Below, one piece after another: positions 45,922-54,513 of a stretch of DNA of 64,000 bases (the first letter of the stretch is position 1; the number at the start of each line of letters is the position of its first letter). The position numbers were made by a program, and so were the translations under genes. The notes beneath the pieces are model-generated. The model made no database searches. It saw nothing but the letters and a program-made list of their open reading frames with translations, and had not been told where the DNA came from. Source of the stretch: Caldilineae bacterium. GTDB taxonomy: Bacteria; Chloroflexota; Anaerolineae; JAAEKA01. The DNA lies in assembly GCA_020634555.1 (NCBI GenBank), contig JACKBK010000004.1, positions 1-64,000 on the forward strand, given 5' to 3'.

Positions 45922-48404
45922 CCAACGCATCCTCAGGAATCGCATGGATTGACACCTTGGCGCGGGTTTCTGACGCATCCGCCGATCTGGCGCGTGCGGA
46001 CGGCGATGGCCCGGCGCTCTATCCGGTGCTGCAACTGCGCTCGGACCTGGTGTTTCCACGCATGGTGACACCGCTGATGGTGGGCAGGGAGGAGTCGTTG
46101 ATCGCTATCGAGGTTGCCATGGATCAGGACCACGTGCTGGTGGCTGTCGGCCAGCGCGATCCGTCCGACCAGGCGCCGTCCAGCGAGGACTTCTACAGCG
46201 TCGGCGTCGAGGTTAAGATCCTGCGCCAGCTTCGCATGCCAGACGGATCGACCAGTATTCTTGTCCAAGGTCGCGAGCGCGTTAAGGTTGTTCAGATGGT
46301 CGAGGAAGGGTCGTTTCTGAGCGCAGTGGTAGAGACGATCTGGGAGCCGACGCAGGACTCCTCGGTGATTAGCGGCGCCGAGCCGTTGATGCGGGCCGCC
46401 CTCAAGATGTTCGAGCGTTGCGTGGTGCTCAATCCTGCGTTGGGCGACGAGGCGTATGTTGCGGCGCTGAACGCCAGCGATCCCGGCTGGCTGGCCGACC
46501 TGATCGCGTCGGCGTTGAGCGCCGATCTAGCAGCCAAGCAGGAGATTCTGGAGACTTTCGATCCGCTAGAACGTTTGCAGCGGGTGACTGTGTTGCTGGG
46601 CCGCGATCTTGATTTGCTGGAGTTGGAGGCGCGCATCCGGTCGCGGGTTCAGGACGAGTTGGACAAGTCGCAGCGCGAGTACTTTCTGCGGGAGCAACTG
46701 CGGGCGATCCAGCGCGAGCTTGGCGAGAGCGATGAACAGGGGCGCGAGGTGGCTGACCTGCGCCATAAATTGCAGGTGGCCGATTTGCCGCCGCTGGCGC
46801 GTGCCAAGGCGGAGGAGGAACTGCGTCGGCTGTCAACGATGCCGCCCTTCGCGCCCGAGATCAGCATGGTGCGCACTTACCTGGAGTGGCTGATCGACCT
46901 GCCGTGGCGCCAGGCAACCGAGGACAACATGGATTTGCAGCACGCGGCCAGCGTTTTGGCGGAGAACCATTACGGTTTGCAGGAAGCCAAGGATCGCATT
47001 CTGGAGCATATTGCTGTGCGCAAGCTGGCCGGCGACAAGATGCGGACGCCGATTCTCTGTCTCGTAGGTCCGCCGGGAACGGGCAAGACCTCCATGGGCC
47101 GGTCGGTGGCGCAGGCGCTGGGACGCAAGTTCGTGCGCGTCAGCATCGGCGGCGTGCGGGACGAGGCAGAGATCCGCGGCCACCGGCGCACCTATGTCGG
47201 GTCGATGCCGGGCCGCATCATTCAGGCCATGCGCACCGCCGGTACGGTCAACCCGGTGGTGATGCTGGATGAGGTCGACAAGTTAGGCCAGGACGTGCGC
47301 GGCGACCCATCGGCGGCGCTGCTGGAGGTGCTGGACCCTGAGCAGAATCATGAGTTTTTTGACCACTATCTCGACGTGCCCTATGATCTGAGCCAGGTGC
47401 TGTTCATTACCACGGCCAACTTGCTGGACTACATCCCCGGCCCGCTGGAGGACCGCATGGAGGTGATCCGCTTCCCCGGCTATCTGGAAGAGGAGAAATT
47501 GGAGATCGCCCGCCAGTTCCTCGTGCCGCGGCAGCTTGAACAGACCGGGCTGGCCAACCACCGGCTCGTTTTCCCTGACACCACGCTGAAAACAATTATC
47601 CGCGAGTATACCTACGAGGCCGGGCTGCGCCATTTCGAGCGCCAGCTTGCCAAGGTTTGCCGCAAGGTGGCGCGGCGGGTTGCCGAAGGTCGGAATGCGC
47701 CGCGACGCATTAACGCTGCTCGTTTGCCAAAATACCTTGGGCCCCCGGACTACGAGTTTGGTCTGCAGGAGGGTGGTGACAGCATCGGTGTTGCCACCGG
47801 TCTTGCCTGGACCGAAGCTGGCGGCGACCTCGTACACGTCGAGGTGACGCTGATGGTCGGCAAGGGCAACTTGCAGCTCACCGGCCAACTGGGCGAGATC
47901 ATGCAGGAGTCGGGGCAGGCCGCGCTGAGCTATGCCCGCGCGCACGCGCCGGATCTGGGCATTGACCCTGAGGAGTTCGACGATCTCGACATCCACATCC
48001 ACCTGCCCGAGGGCGCGATTCCCAAGGATGGCCCCAGCGCGGGGATCACCATCGCGACCGCGCTCATCTCCGCGTTGACCGGCCGCGCCGTCCGCCGTGA
48101 TGTGGCAATGACCGGCGAAATCACCTTGCGCGGCCGTGTCCTGGCCGTAGGCGGTCTCAAGGAAAAGATCCTCGCTGCGCATCGAGCTGGTGTCAAGATC
48201 GTCCTTTTCCCGAAGAAGAACGAAAAGGGCCTGGTGGAACTGCCGCCGCGTGCCCGGCGTGGCCTGGAACTGGTGCCGGTCGAGGACATGAACCAGGTGT
48301 TGGAGCGTGTGTTGCTTCCGGCCGGTACGGTTGAAGACGCGCCGCGTGTGCGCCGGCGGCGGCAAAGGCCGGCGGATGACTCTGCCGGCGAGGAGGACTC
48401 ATGA
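45918..48404 (+). CDS. lon: ATP-dependent protease Lon
   Basis: Degrades misfolded and regulatory proteins. The 828-residue product has the LonN substrate domain (about 30-235: LQLRSDLVFPRMVTPLMVGREES), an AAA+ module with GPPGTGKT at 384-391, sensor and arm regions, and the protease domain with Ser707 (PKDGPSAG) and Lys750 (GGLKEK). This is the LonA layout. The GTG start overlaps the folC stop (GTGA), with AAAGG upstream. A second in-frame GTG earlier is less fitting. Its own stop overlaps the start of the lipoprotein gene. Confidence 0.93.
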   Translation: MTNASSGIAWIDTLARVSDASADLARADGDGPALYPVLQLRSDLVFPRMVTPLMVGREESLIAIEVAMDQDHVLVAVGQRDPSDQAPSSEDFYSVGVEVKILRQLRMPDGSTSILVQGRERVKVVQMVEEGSFLSAVVETIWEPTQDSSVISGAEPLMRAALKMFERCVVLNPALGDEAYVAALNASDPGWLADLIASALSADLAAKQEILETFDPLERLQRVTVLLGRDLDLLELEARIRSRVQDELDKSQREYFLREQLRAIQRELGESDEQGREVADLRHKLQVADLPPLARAKAEEELRRLSTMPPFAPEISMVRTYLEWLIDLPWRQATEDNMDLQHAASVLAENHYGLQEAKDRILEHIAVRKLAGDKMRTPILCLVGPPGTGKTSMGRSVAQALGRKFVRVSIGGVRDEAEIRGHRRTYVGSMPGRIIQAMRTAGTVNPVVMLDEVDKLGQDVRGDPSAALLEVLDPEQNHEFFDHYLDVPYDLSQVLFITTANLLDYIPGPLEDRMEVIRFPGYLEEEKLEIARQFLVPRQLEQTGLANHRLVFPDTTLKTIIREYTYEAGLRHFERQLAKVCRKVARRVAEGRNAPRRINAARLPKYLGPPDYEFGLQEGGDSIGVATGLAWTEAGGDLVHVEVTLMVGKGNLQLTGQLGEIMQESGQAALSYARAHAPDLGIDPEEFDDLDIHIHLPEGAIPKDGPSAGITIATALISALTGRAVRRDVAMTGEITLRGRVLAVGGLKEKILAAHRAGVKIVLFPKKNEKGLVELPPRARRGLELVPVEDMNQVLERVLLPAGTVEDAPRVRRRRQRPADDSAGEEDS

Positions 48405-49525
48405 CCGCGACATATTGGCAGAACCGGCGCGCCTTGCTTGCGGGATGGCGGCGTGCCTTGTTGATGCGCCGCTGGCGGCTGCTCGCAGTGCTCCTGCCGG
48501 CAGTCATGCTGCTGACTTCCTGCGGTATTTTTCAGCAGTCTGGGACCACCGCATCCACCGACTTCCTCATGCAGACCTTGCCGGATGACTGGACGCCGAT
48601 GACTGAACCCGCGAACGTGAACGGTTTTCAGGAAATCAGCATCGATGGCGACGAGGCCGACGAGTACCTGCTGTTTTTTTACTACGACTCCCAGGACGGC
48701 GCCACCAACGGGCCAATCGGCGGCATCATCTACGACGGCCAGGACGATACCGCCATCTACGATCCCGATACCGTGATTCCCATGCCGATGCAGCCGCTGG
48801 CCTTTTTCGTGCCCTATCGTCTGCTGCCCGACTGGACAACAGGCAAGGGGCAGGGTTATCTGGGCGATAAGAGCGTCAACTGGGAAGTAACTCCTGAAGA
48901 CCAGATTACGGGTTTTGAAGCCGAGTTGGTCGTTCAGGGGATCGGGACCAACGGGGCTACGACCCGGCTGTCGCTTTTTCGCTGGCTTGGCCCCAAGAAC
49001 GGCTATGGTGTTACCTATTTCCAGGGCAGCTATTCGATTACCATGCCCGATTGGACGGCTGGACAAGATCAGCGGATCAATACTGTCGTGACTTTGGAGG
49101 CTTTCAACGACCGCAGCAAGCTGTGTAACCAAACCTACTGGACACGCCAGGGCACGTCCGCCCAGTTTTTCGCATCGCCGTCAAACATCACGTTTTGTCT
49201 GGACGCTATCCCCGCGCAGCCCACCTATCCCGAAGCAGTCGTGTTGGCCTGGCTCAAAGATCAGAATCCAGAGTTCGCCCTGACACCGGACGCACAAGCG
49301 GAGTTGTTGCTGGTGGTTCCGAATCCGCCAGAGCAGATTGTATCGCTCGACTATCCCGGCACGGCAACGGTGACGGGGACGGGCAACACCACAAAATCCA
49401 CGATGACAGTGGAGTCGACCATTGTTCAAGGCGGCGTTCAACGAGTTGTCAAGTGGCAACTGCGGGAAGTAATGGCGGCCGAAGGTGGCGGGACGACCCG
49501 CTGGCGCATTGAGCTGGCGGAGTAA
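48401..49525 (+). CDS. Lipoprotein of unknown function, lon-coupled
   Basis: Product of 374 residues; its ATG overlaps the lon TGA by 4 nt (ATGA). A basic N-terminal stretch (NRRALLAGWRRALLMRRWR) precedes a hydrophobic segment and the lipobox LLTSC (about Cys41). The mature part has no motif I recognise. It alternates acidic loops (GDEADEYLLFFYYD, GQDDTAIYDPD) with beta-like strands, includes two Cys (CNQTYW, ITFCLDA) and ends in a compact domain (PNPPEQIVSLDYPG...KWQLREVM). The position right after a protease gene suggests an envelope role, but that is only context. Confidence 0.7.
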   Translation: MTATYWQNRRALLAGWRRALLMRRWRLLAVLLPAVMLLTSCGIFQQSGTTASTDFLMQTLPDDWTPMTEPANVNGFQEISIDGDEADEYLLFFYYDSQDGATNGPIGGIIYDGQDDTAIYDPDTVIPMPMQPLAFFVPYRLLPDWTTGKGQGYLGDKSVNWEVTPEDQITGFEAELVVQGIGTNGATTRLSLFRWLGPKNGYGVTYFQGSYSITMPDWTAGQDQRINTVVTLEAFNDRSKLCNQTYWTRQGTSAQFFASPSNITFCLDAIPAQPTYPEAVVLAWLKDQNPEFALTPDAQAELLLVVPNPPEQIVSLDYPGTATVTGTGNTTKSTMTVESTIVQGGVQRVVKWQLREVMAAEGGGTTRWRIELAE

Positions 49526-49544
49526 GCAAGCTGAGAAAGTATTC

Positions 49545-50957
49545 ATGGATTTCTTAACCTCCTCCGTATTTCAGACGACTCCGGATCAGGTCGCAGGCTG
49601 GCTGGCCGCGGGCCAAGGCGTCTCGCTGGCATTCTTGCCTGACAGCGCCGGCCCGCGCAAGATAGCCGAAACGCTAGTCGCGCTGGCCAACACGCACGGC
49701 GGTGCGCTGCTGCTGGGCGCCGCCGCTGGGGGGCAGCCTGGTGGCCTGCTCTCTGCCCAAGCCACCGAAAACCAGGCCGTGGCCGCGGCTCTGATGGCTG
49801 AACCGCCGCTGGTGCTGCCGCTGCCAGAGGTGATTCAGGTGGACGGCAAGGATATTTGCGTCGTTCACGTGCCCGCCGGATTGTCACAGGTGTACAGCGT
49901 CAAGGGACAGTATTGGATGCGTGCCGACCGCGAGAACCGCACCATGAGCACGGCCGAGCTGCGAATGTTGCTGGTGGCGAGGGGTGAAGCGCACTTCGAG
50001 TCCAGCATTGTGCCGGGTGGCCAGCGGAGCGACCTCGACGACTCGTTGGTGGCGGCCTACCTGGAGCGGCTGACGGGGCTGACAGCCACGTCGGTCTCGG
50101 CAGCGTTGCTGACCCGCGGCTGTGTCAAGTCAACGCCGCAGGGAGAGTTTGTACCGACCTACGCCGGGATGCTGCTCTTTGGACGCAACCCGCAGCAGTT
50201 TCTGCCATCTGCTGAGATCGTTGCGGTGCGCTATGCCGGGCCGACCATGGGCGACGAGTTCGTACGCGAGGACATCCACGGAACATTGGCCGAACAGATA
50301 CGGCGCGCTGAGACGTTTATCGCCGCCAACATGCGCAAGGGGATGCGCATCCGCGGTTTTGCGCGCGACGAGGTGACCGAATATCCATTGGCCGTGGCGC
50401 GCGAGGCGGTCGTCAACGCCGTTGCCCACCGTGACTACAGCGTGCGCGGCGATGGCATCCGGCTGCTGATGTTCAGCGACCGCATGGAGATCTACAGTCC
50501 CGGCCGGCTGCCCGGCCACGTCACGCTGGAGAACCTGGTCAACGAGCGCTTCAGCCGCAACGAGGTGATTGTGCAGGTGCTGAGCGACATGGGTTTCATC
50601 GAGCGCCTGGGCTACGGCATTGACCGGATGATCGCCGCCATGCAAGAAGCGGACTTGCCCACACCGCGCTTTGAAGAGACGGCGGCCGGTTTTCGTGTAA
50701 CCATGTTTGGCCACGGCGCGAATCTTGTCAGCCCCAGCGCGGAGACGCAGCGTTGGGGAAATCTGATGCTCAATCCGAGGCAAGAGCAGGCGCTGGCGTT
50801 CTTGGCGCAGAATGGTCGCATCACCAACCGCGATATTCAGCAGCTCAGCCCCGATGTCAGCGCTGAAACGATCCGCCGTGACCTCTCCGACCTGGTGGAG
50901 CAGGGGTTGCTCATCAGAATCGGGGAAAAACGCGCCACTTATTACATCCTGCGCTGA
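49545..50957 (+). CDS. COG2865-like regulator: AAA_4/ATP-binding domain with C-terminal winged helix
   Basis: Product of 470 residues. The N-terminal AlbA_2/AAA_4-type domain (about 15-130: LPDSAGPRKIAETLVALANTHGGALLLG; VHVPAGLSQVYSVKGQYWMRAD) is followed by a GHKL-like ATP fold (about 270-390) with REAVVNAVAHRDYSVRGDGIRLLMFSDRMEIYSPGRLP, and a DeoR-type HTH at the end (TNRDIQQLSPDVSAETIRRDLSDLVEQGLL). Such proteins are putative transcription regulators and also appear near defence genes. The start ATG at 49545 is 19 nt after the lipoprotein stop. It lies 415 nt before the NACHT gene. Confidence 0.78.
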   Translation: MDFLTSSVFQTTPDQVAGWLAAGQGVSLAFLPDSAGPRKIAETLVALANTHGGALLLGAAAGGQPGGLLSAQATENQAVAAALMAEPPLVLPLPEVIQVDGKDICVVHVPAGLSQVYSVKGQYWMRADRENRTMSTAELRMLLVARGEAHFESSIVPGGQRSDLDDSLVAAYLERLTGLTATSVSAALLTRGCVKSTPQGEFVPTYAGMLLFGRNPQQFLPSAEIVAVRYAGPTMGDEFVREDIHGTLAEQIRRAETFIAANMRKGMRIRGFARDEVTEYPLAVAREAVVNAVAHRDYSVRGDGIRLLMFSDRMEIYSPGRLPGHVTLENLVNERFSRNEVIVQVLSDMGFIERLGYGIDRMIAAMQEADLPTPRFEETAAGFRVTMFGHGANLVSPSAETQRWGNLMLNPRQEQALAFLAQNGRITNRDIQQLSPDVSAETIRRDLSDLVEQGLLIRIGEKRATYYILR

Positions 50958-51185
50958 GTGGCGCGAAAAACTTCGTGTAGACACGGTTCCTGTTCTGGCG
51001 AGTGCTCGGTCGTATGCGGTTTTGGCAACTCGCACGCCAGCGTTCGAGATGCAACGTTTGACATCTGTCGCAGCAGCACCAGATTGCAGAATCCTTGGGG
51101 GCAAGTAGGGCGGTTCGGAAAGATCTTCGTGGTCGTTGCCAGCGTGATGGGGCGGTGCGCTGCTATCCGAAACCGTGATCGGTCT

Positions 51186-51250
51186 ATTCCCACGTTATTC
51201 CCACACCTTACCCACAATATCCCACACATATCCCACATTTTCACACATTT
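51186..51250. repeat. Helically phased CCCACA repeat array
   Basis: CCCAC cores begin at 51189, 51200, 51211, 51221 and 51232, and a degenerate TCACA near 51242. Spacings are 11, 11, 10, 11 and 10, averaging one DNA turn, so all cores face the same side of the helix. Consensus is about TATTCCCACAT. The array ends about 22 nt before the -35 box of the NACHT promoter. Confidence 0.75.
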
Positions 51251-51271
51251 TGTTGCTTAAGGTAAGCCAAG

Positions 51272-51300
51272 TTGACATATATAAAGGTGAGTGATATAAT
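51272..51300 (+). promoter_or_regulatory. Perfect consensus sigma-70 promoter of the NACHT-CHAT operon
   Basis: TTGACA, exactly 17 nt, then TATAAT. The leader to the NACHT ATG at 51373 is about 66 nt and holds the inverted repeat noted above. Confidence 0.85.
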
Positions 51301-51372
51301 TAATTCGACATAACGCTGTGTTATTGTCATTCTAAACGAATCGAGCGGTTGATGCTATCACCGCACTGACTC

Positions 51373-54300
51373 ATGGATAACAACATCGAGCACATCAAGC
51401 ACTGGCCGGAGCCGCTTCGCAGTCGTCTGTTTGGCGCTGGCAACCCGGATGAACCTGGTCTGGCGCGAGCCGTTGCCCATCGGCTGCTTTCCGCCTCAGG
51501 CTATCACACGCGCAAGCAGTTTCAGTCGGCCAGCTCGGTCGATGGGCTGGTGCAAGTAGCAGTTGATGCACTGGCCGCGACCATCGGCGCATTGAGCGAT
51601 GACCCGGAACGTGCGGTGCTTTACCTGGACCTGCTGGAACGCTGGCTGGCGCGTGAAACAGTAGTCGGCGAGCTGTCTCAGGTAATTGACCCGCGCTTCG
51701 ACAGTGAGCTGGACCTGGCGATGCTGGCACGGGAGTTTGTCGCGCTGGGCGAGGATCCTGCGCTGCCTGAAAACCAATCGCTGATGGAGGCCGCGATCGC
51801 CCGTTTTGTGGCCGAGTTCTACGACGCAATGACGCGCCAGCCGCCTGTCAACAGCGCGTTCGTGCCACAACTGGTGGCTGAACTGGCAGAACGGGCCAAC
51901 CAGCGCGTTGCCAGCTTGAGTGATTTCGGCACATTGCCGGCATCGATTCTGCGCAGGGTAGCTGTCGATACCGATCCATCCGAGGCCAACGTGGTATCAG
52001 TAACGGACCACAGCGCGCTGGCTCAAGGCGGATTGGCGGTCTCCGGTGCGGTGCTCGGACATGTTGTGCAGGTCTACCACAGCGCGCCCGGCCCGGCCAA
52101 ACTGGGCAACGTTGAGGTTGAGCAGGCCCTGGTTGCTTATCTGCGCTGGGTTCGCACTGCCTACGATAAAGCCCGGCTGTTTGGCCTGGAGAGCGCGCCT
52201 GTCGCTCGCCCGGCTGCGGTTCAAAAACTGTCCGATGTCTTCATTCCAGTGACGCTGCGCCGCCACTGGCCGCCAACGCGGCGCGAGGCAGAACAGGCAT
52301 TGAGCGGCCTCAGCGGGCTCGATGCATTGGTCGCCTGGCACACCCTGACCCAGTCCAGGGATCGCTCCGGGTCTATTGTGGCCTTCGACGACATTTTGGG
52401 GTTGTCCGACCGGCTCGCGATCGTCGGTCCCGCCGGCACCGGCAAAAGCACCATCCTTGCCTACCTGGCGGCCGCGCTGGCCGATCTTGGCCTGACCGGC
52501 GAAGCGGCATCTTTCGAGTTGCCCGATGGGGAGCCGCTGATCCCGGTGCTGGCGCCGCTGCGCTACTACCGGGACTACATCGAACGTGTTCAGCGCTCAG
52601 CCGGCGCGCTGGTCGCTGATCCTCGGGCGGGCACGCTGGCCGGGTTCATTCCATGGTATCTGCGGCGGCGCAATCCGGCGCTGGCGCTATCCGAGGACTT
52701 CTTTGACCGCATCCTGGCCGGCGGTGGCTGTCTGCTGATGATCGACGGTCTGGACGAGATCGCCAGCCGCGAGCAGCGCGGCCAGGTGCGCCAGGAGGTC
52801 GAGAACCTGGTGCATGATATCTATCCCGGCAATCGCTTGATCGTTACCGCCCGCGAGGCTGGTTATCGCGATGAGGCGGTGTTTGGCGATGACTTCCTGC
52901 GTCTGGATGTGCAGCCGATGGACGAGGCTCAGATCTCTGTGCTGGTGGAAAATTGGTGTGAGAGGCTGTTTCCAGAGAGCGTCGCGGAAAACCGGGACAA
53001 GCTGGTACAGGCGATTCGACAGATCAACGCGCTGCGCAGCGAACGCCAATTGCCGCCGTTGATCAGCACACCACTCATGACCACCATGGTGATCAGCGTG
53101 CAGTGGGGTGAAACCGAACTGCCGCGTGAGCGCGCCCGGCTCTACGAAGCCTGTGTGCGGGCGATCATTCAGGCGCAATACATCCCGGACGACCCGGCCA
53201 GGCAACAACTGATTAATTGGGGTGGTCCGTGGGAAGCCCAGCGGGACTGGCTGAGTGAGCTGGCGCTGTCGATGCACAAGGGCGGCCGCGGTAGCGCCGC
53301 AATCCGCGAGGAACAGGTGCGCGCCATTCTTTCGGCATCGCTCACCAACGATGAGTTGGACGCTTTCCTCAAAGCGGTGCGCTATCGCGGTGGGGTGTAT
53401 GAAGAGCGAGCTGAATTTTTCCAGTTTGTCCATCTGACTTTTCAGGAGTTTCTGGCGGCTCGGTTGCTGGCTAAGCAGCGCAAGGCTGGCCGCGCTGCTA
53501 TCAAGAAACACATCGCCGACAGTTGGTGGCGAGAGGTCCTGTTGCTGACCTACGGCTACTTGCAGATGGATTACCCGCCGGCCGCGACGGAGTTCATCAC
53601 CTGGCTGTCGAGTCTGCGCGGATCCGATGAGCTGCGGCTAGCCGGCGCTGAGATTGCCGGCGCCTCCCTGCTGGAGATGGAGCGGCCCGATGACCGGCAG
53701 CGCCTACAGCAAGCCAATCGCCTGGCACGCCTGCTGACCACGACCGATTTGTCGGTCGGGCAGCAGTTACGTGCGCTGGCTGGTCGGACGTTGTCACTGT
53801 TGGGCGATCCACGCCGGGGCGTCGGGCTTGACTCGGATGGCCTGCCTGACATCATATGGTGTTCAGTCGACGCAGACGCCGGGTTCATGATCGGCAAGTA
53901 CCCCGTCACCGTCGCACAGTTCCAGGCATTCGTGGTCGACGGCGGCTACACCGACAAGTGGCGAGATTGTTGGACCGACGAGGGTTTAGAGTGGAAGGCC
54001 GACAACGATGGCCCCTACACCCTGCACGACAACTACGGCTTCGCCAATCACCCGATGGTGATGGTGACCTACCATGAAGCAGCGGCCTTCTGCCGTTGGC
54101 TGAGCGCCAGGCGCAATGAACGGATTGCCCTGCCGACCAAATTGCAATGGGAGTTGGCCGCCACCAGCAACGGCGCACGCGCTTTCCCGTGGGGCGATGA
54201 ACAGCCAACCGCTGACTACGCCAACTGGTCAGACATGGAGATTTCCTCCACCACGGCTGTCGGTATCTTCCCCAAGGGTATGACGGCAGACGGGGTAGCC

Positions 54301-54513
54301 GCGATGGCCGGCAACATCTGGGAGTGGTGCGATGTCGATGAGGATATGCCGGCCGCGCAGGTCTCTGATGGCCGCGGCGTCAACGAGAACACGCGCGCGG
54401 TGCTGGGCGGGTCCTATATGGACTCGATAGATGCTATGCGCTACGGCCATCGGCTGATGAGCGCGCCCGGCTACCGCGACCTGGATTGCGGCTTTCGAGT
54501 GATCAGAACATGA
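51373..54513 (+). CDS. NACHT-type STAND NTPase with FGE-sulfatase-like C-terminal domain
   Basis: Product of 1046 residues, without signal peptide. An alpha-helical N-terminal region of unknown family (1-200) is followed by a short Gly/Val-rich motif (213-234) that recurs in the CHAT protein. The NACHT module has Walker A GPAGTGKST at 352-360, Walker B LLMIDGLDEI at 454-463 and the sensor VTAREAG near 491. A helical arm with FQFVHLTFQEFLAARLL (about 675-700) is typical of NACHT winged-helix regions. Residues about 838-1046 are an FGE-sulfatase domain (GFMIGKYPVTVAQFQAFV, LPTKLQWELAAT, GNIWEWC, LGGSYMD, CGFRVIRT). Its TGA overlaps the CHAT ATG. Likely a threat sensor and switch in a defence or cell-death system; no ligand is known. 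Confidence 0.87.
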   Translation: MDNNIEHIKHWPEPLRSRLFGAGNPDEPGLARAVAHRLLSASGYHTRKQFQSASSVDGLVQVAVDALAATIGALSDDPERAVLYLDLLERWLARETVVGELSQVIDPRFDSELDLAMLAREFVALGEDPALPENQSLMEAAIARFVAEFYDAMTRQPPVNSAFVPQLVAELAERANQRVASLSDFGTLPASILRRVAVDTDPSEANVVSVTDHSALAQGGLAVSGAVLGHVVQVYHSAPGPAKLGNVEVEQALVAYLRWVRTAYDKARLFGLESAPVARPAAVQKLSDVFIPVTLRRHWPPTRREAEQALSGLSGLDALVAWHTLTQSRDRSGSIVAFDDILGLSDRLAIVGPAGTGKSTILAYLAAALADLGLTGEAASFELPDGEPLIPVLAPLRYYRDYIERVQRSAGALVADPRAGTLAGFIPWYLRRRNPALALSEDFFDRILAGGGCLLMIDGLDEIASREQRGQVRQEVENLVHDIYPGNRLIVTAREAGYRDEAVFGDDFLRLDVQPMDEAQISVLVENWCERLFPESVAENRDKLVQAIRQINALRSERQLPPLISTPLMTTMVISVQWGETELPRERARLYEACVRAIIQAQYIPDDPARQQLINWGGPWEAQRDWLSELALSMHKGGRGSAAIREEQVRAILSASLTNDELDAFLKAVRYRGGVYEERAEFFQFVHLTFQEFLAARLLAKQRKAGRAAIKKHIADSWWREVLLLTYGYLQMDYPPAATEFITWLSSLRGSDELRLAGAEIAGASLLEMERPDDRQRLQQANRLARLLTTTDLSVGQQLRALAGRTLSLLGDPRRGVGLDSDGLPDIIWCSVDADAGFMIGKYPVTVAQFQAFVVDGGYTDKWRDCWTDEGLEWKADNDGPYTLHDNYGFANHPMVMVTYHEAAAFCRWLSARRNERIALPTKLQWELAATSNGARAFPWGDEQPTADYANWSDMEISSTTAVGIFPKGMTADGVAAMAGNIWEWCDVDEDMPAAQVSDGRGVNENTRAVLGGSYMDSIDAMRYGHRLMSAPGYRDLDCGFRVIRT

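Larger units (their letters stand above)
50958..51372. other. Control region upstream of the NACHT-CHAT unit
   Basis: No gene supported. The first 220 bases show nothing clear. Then come the phased CCCACA array (51186-51250), a perfect promoter (51272-51300) and an inverted repeat around the predicted start of transcription (about 51307-51330: GACATAAC and GTTATTGTC). Confidence 0.6.

Noticed and set aside
51186..51250. CRISPR-like array
   Set aside because: Units are only about 7 bp at 10-11 bp steps with no spacers and no cas genes. Treated as a regulatory array.
51186..51250. Replication origin with DnaA boxes
   Set aside because: Only one unit approaches a DnaA box, and no dnaA, dnaN, gidA or parAB genes are near.
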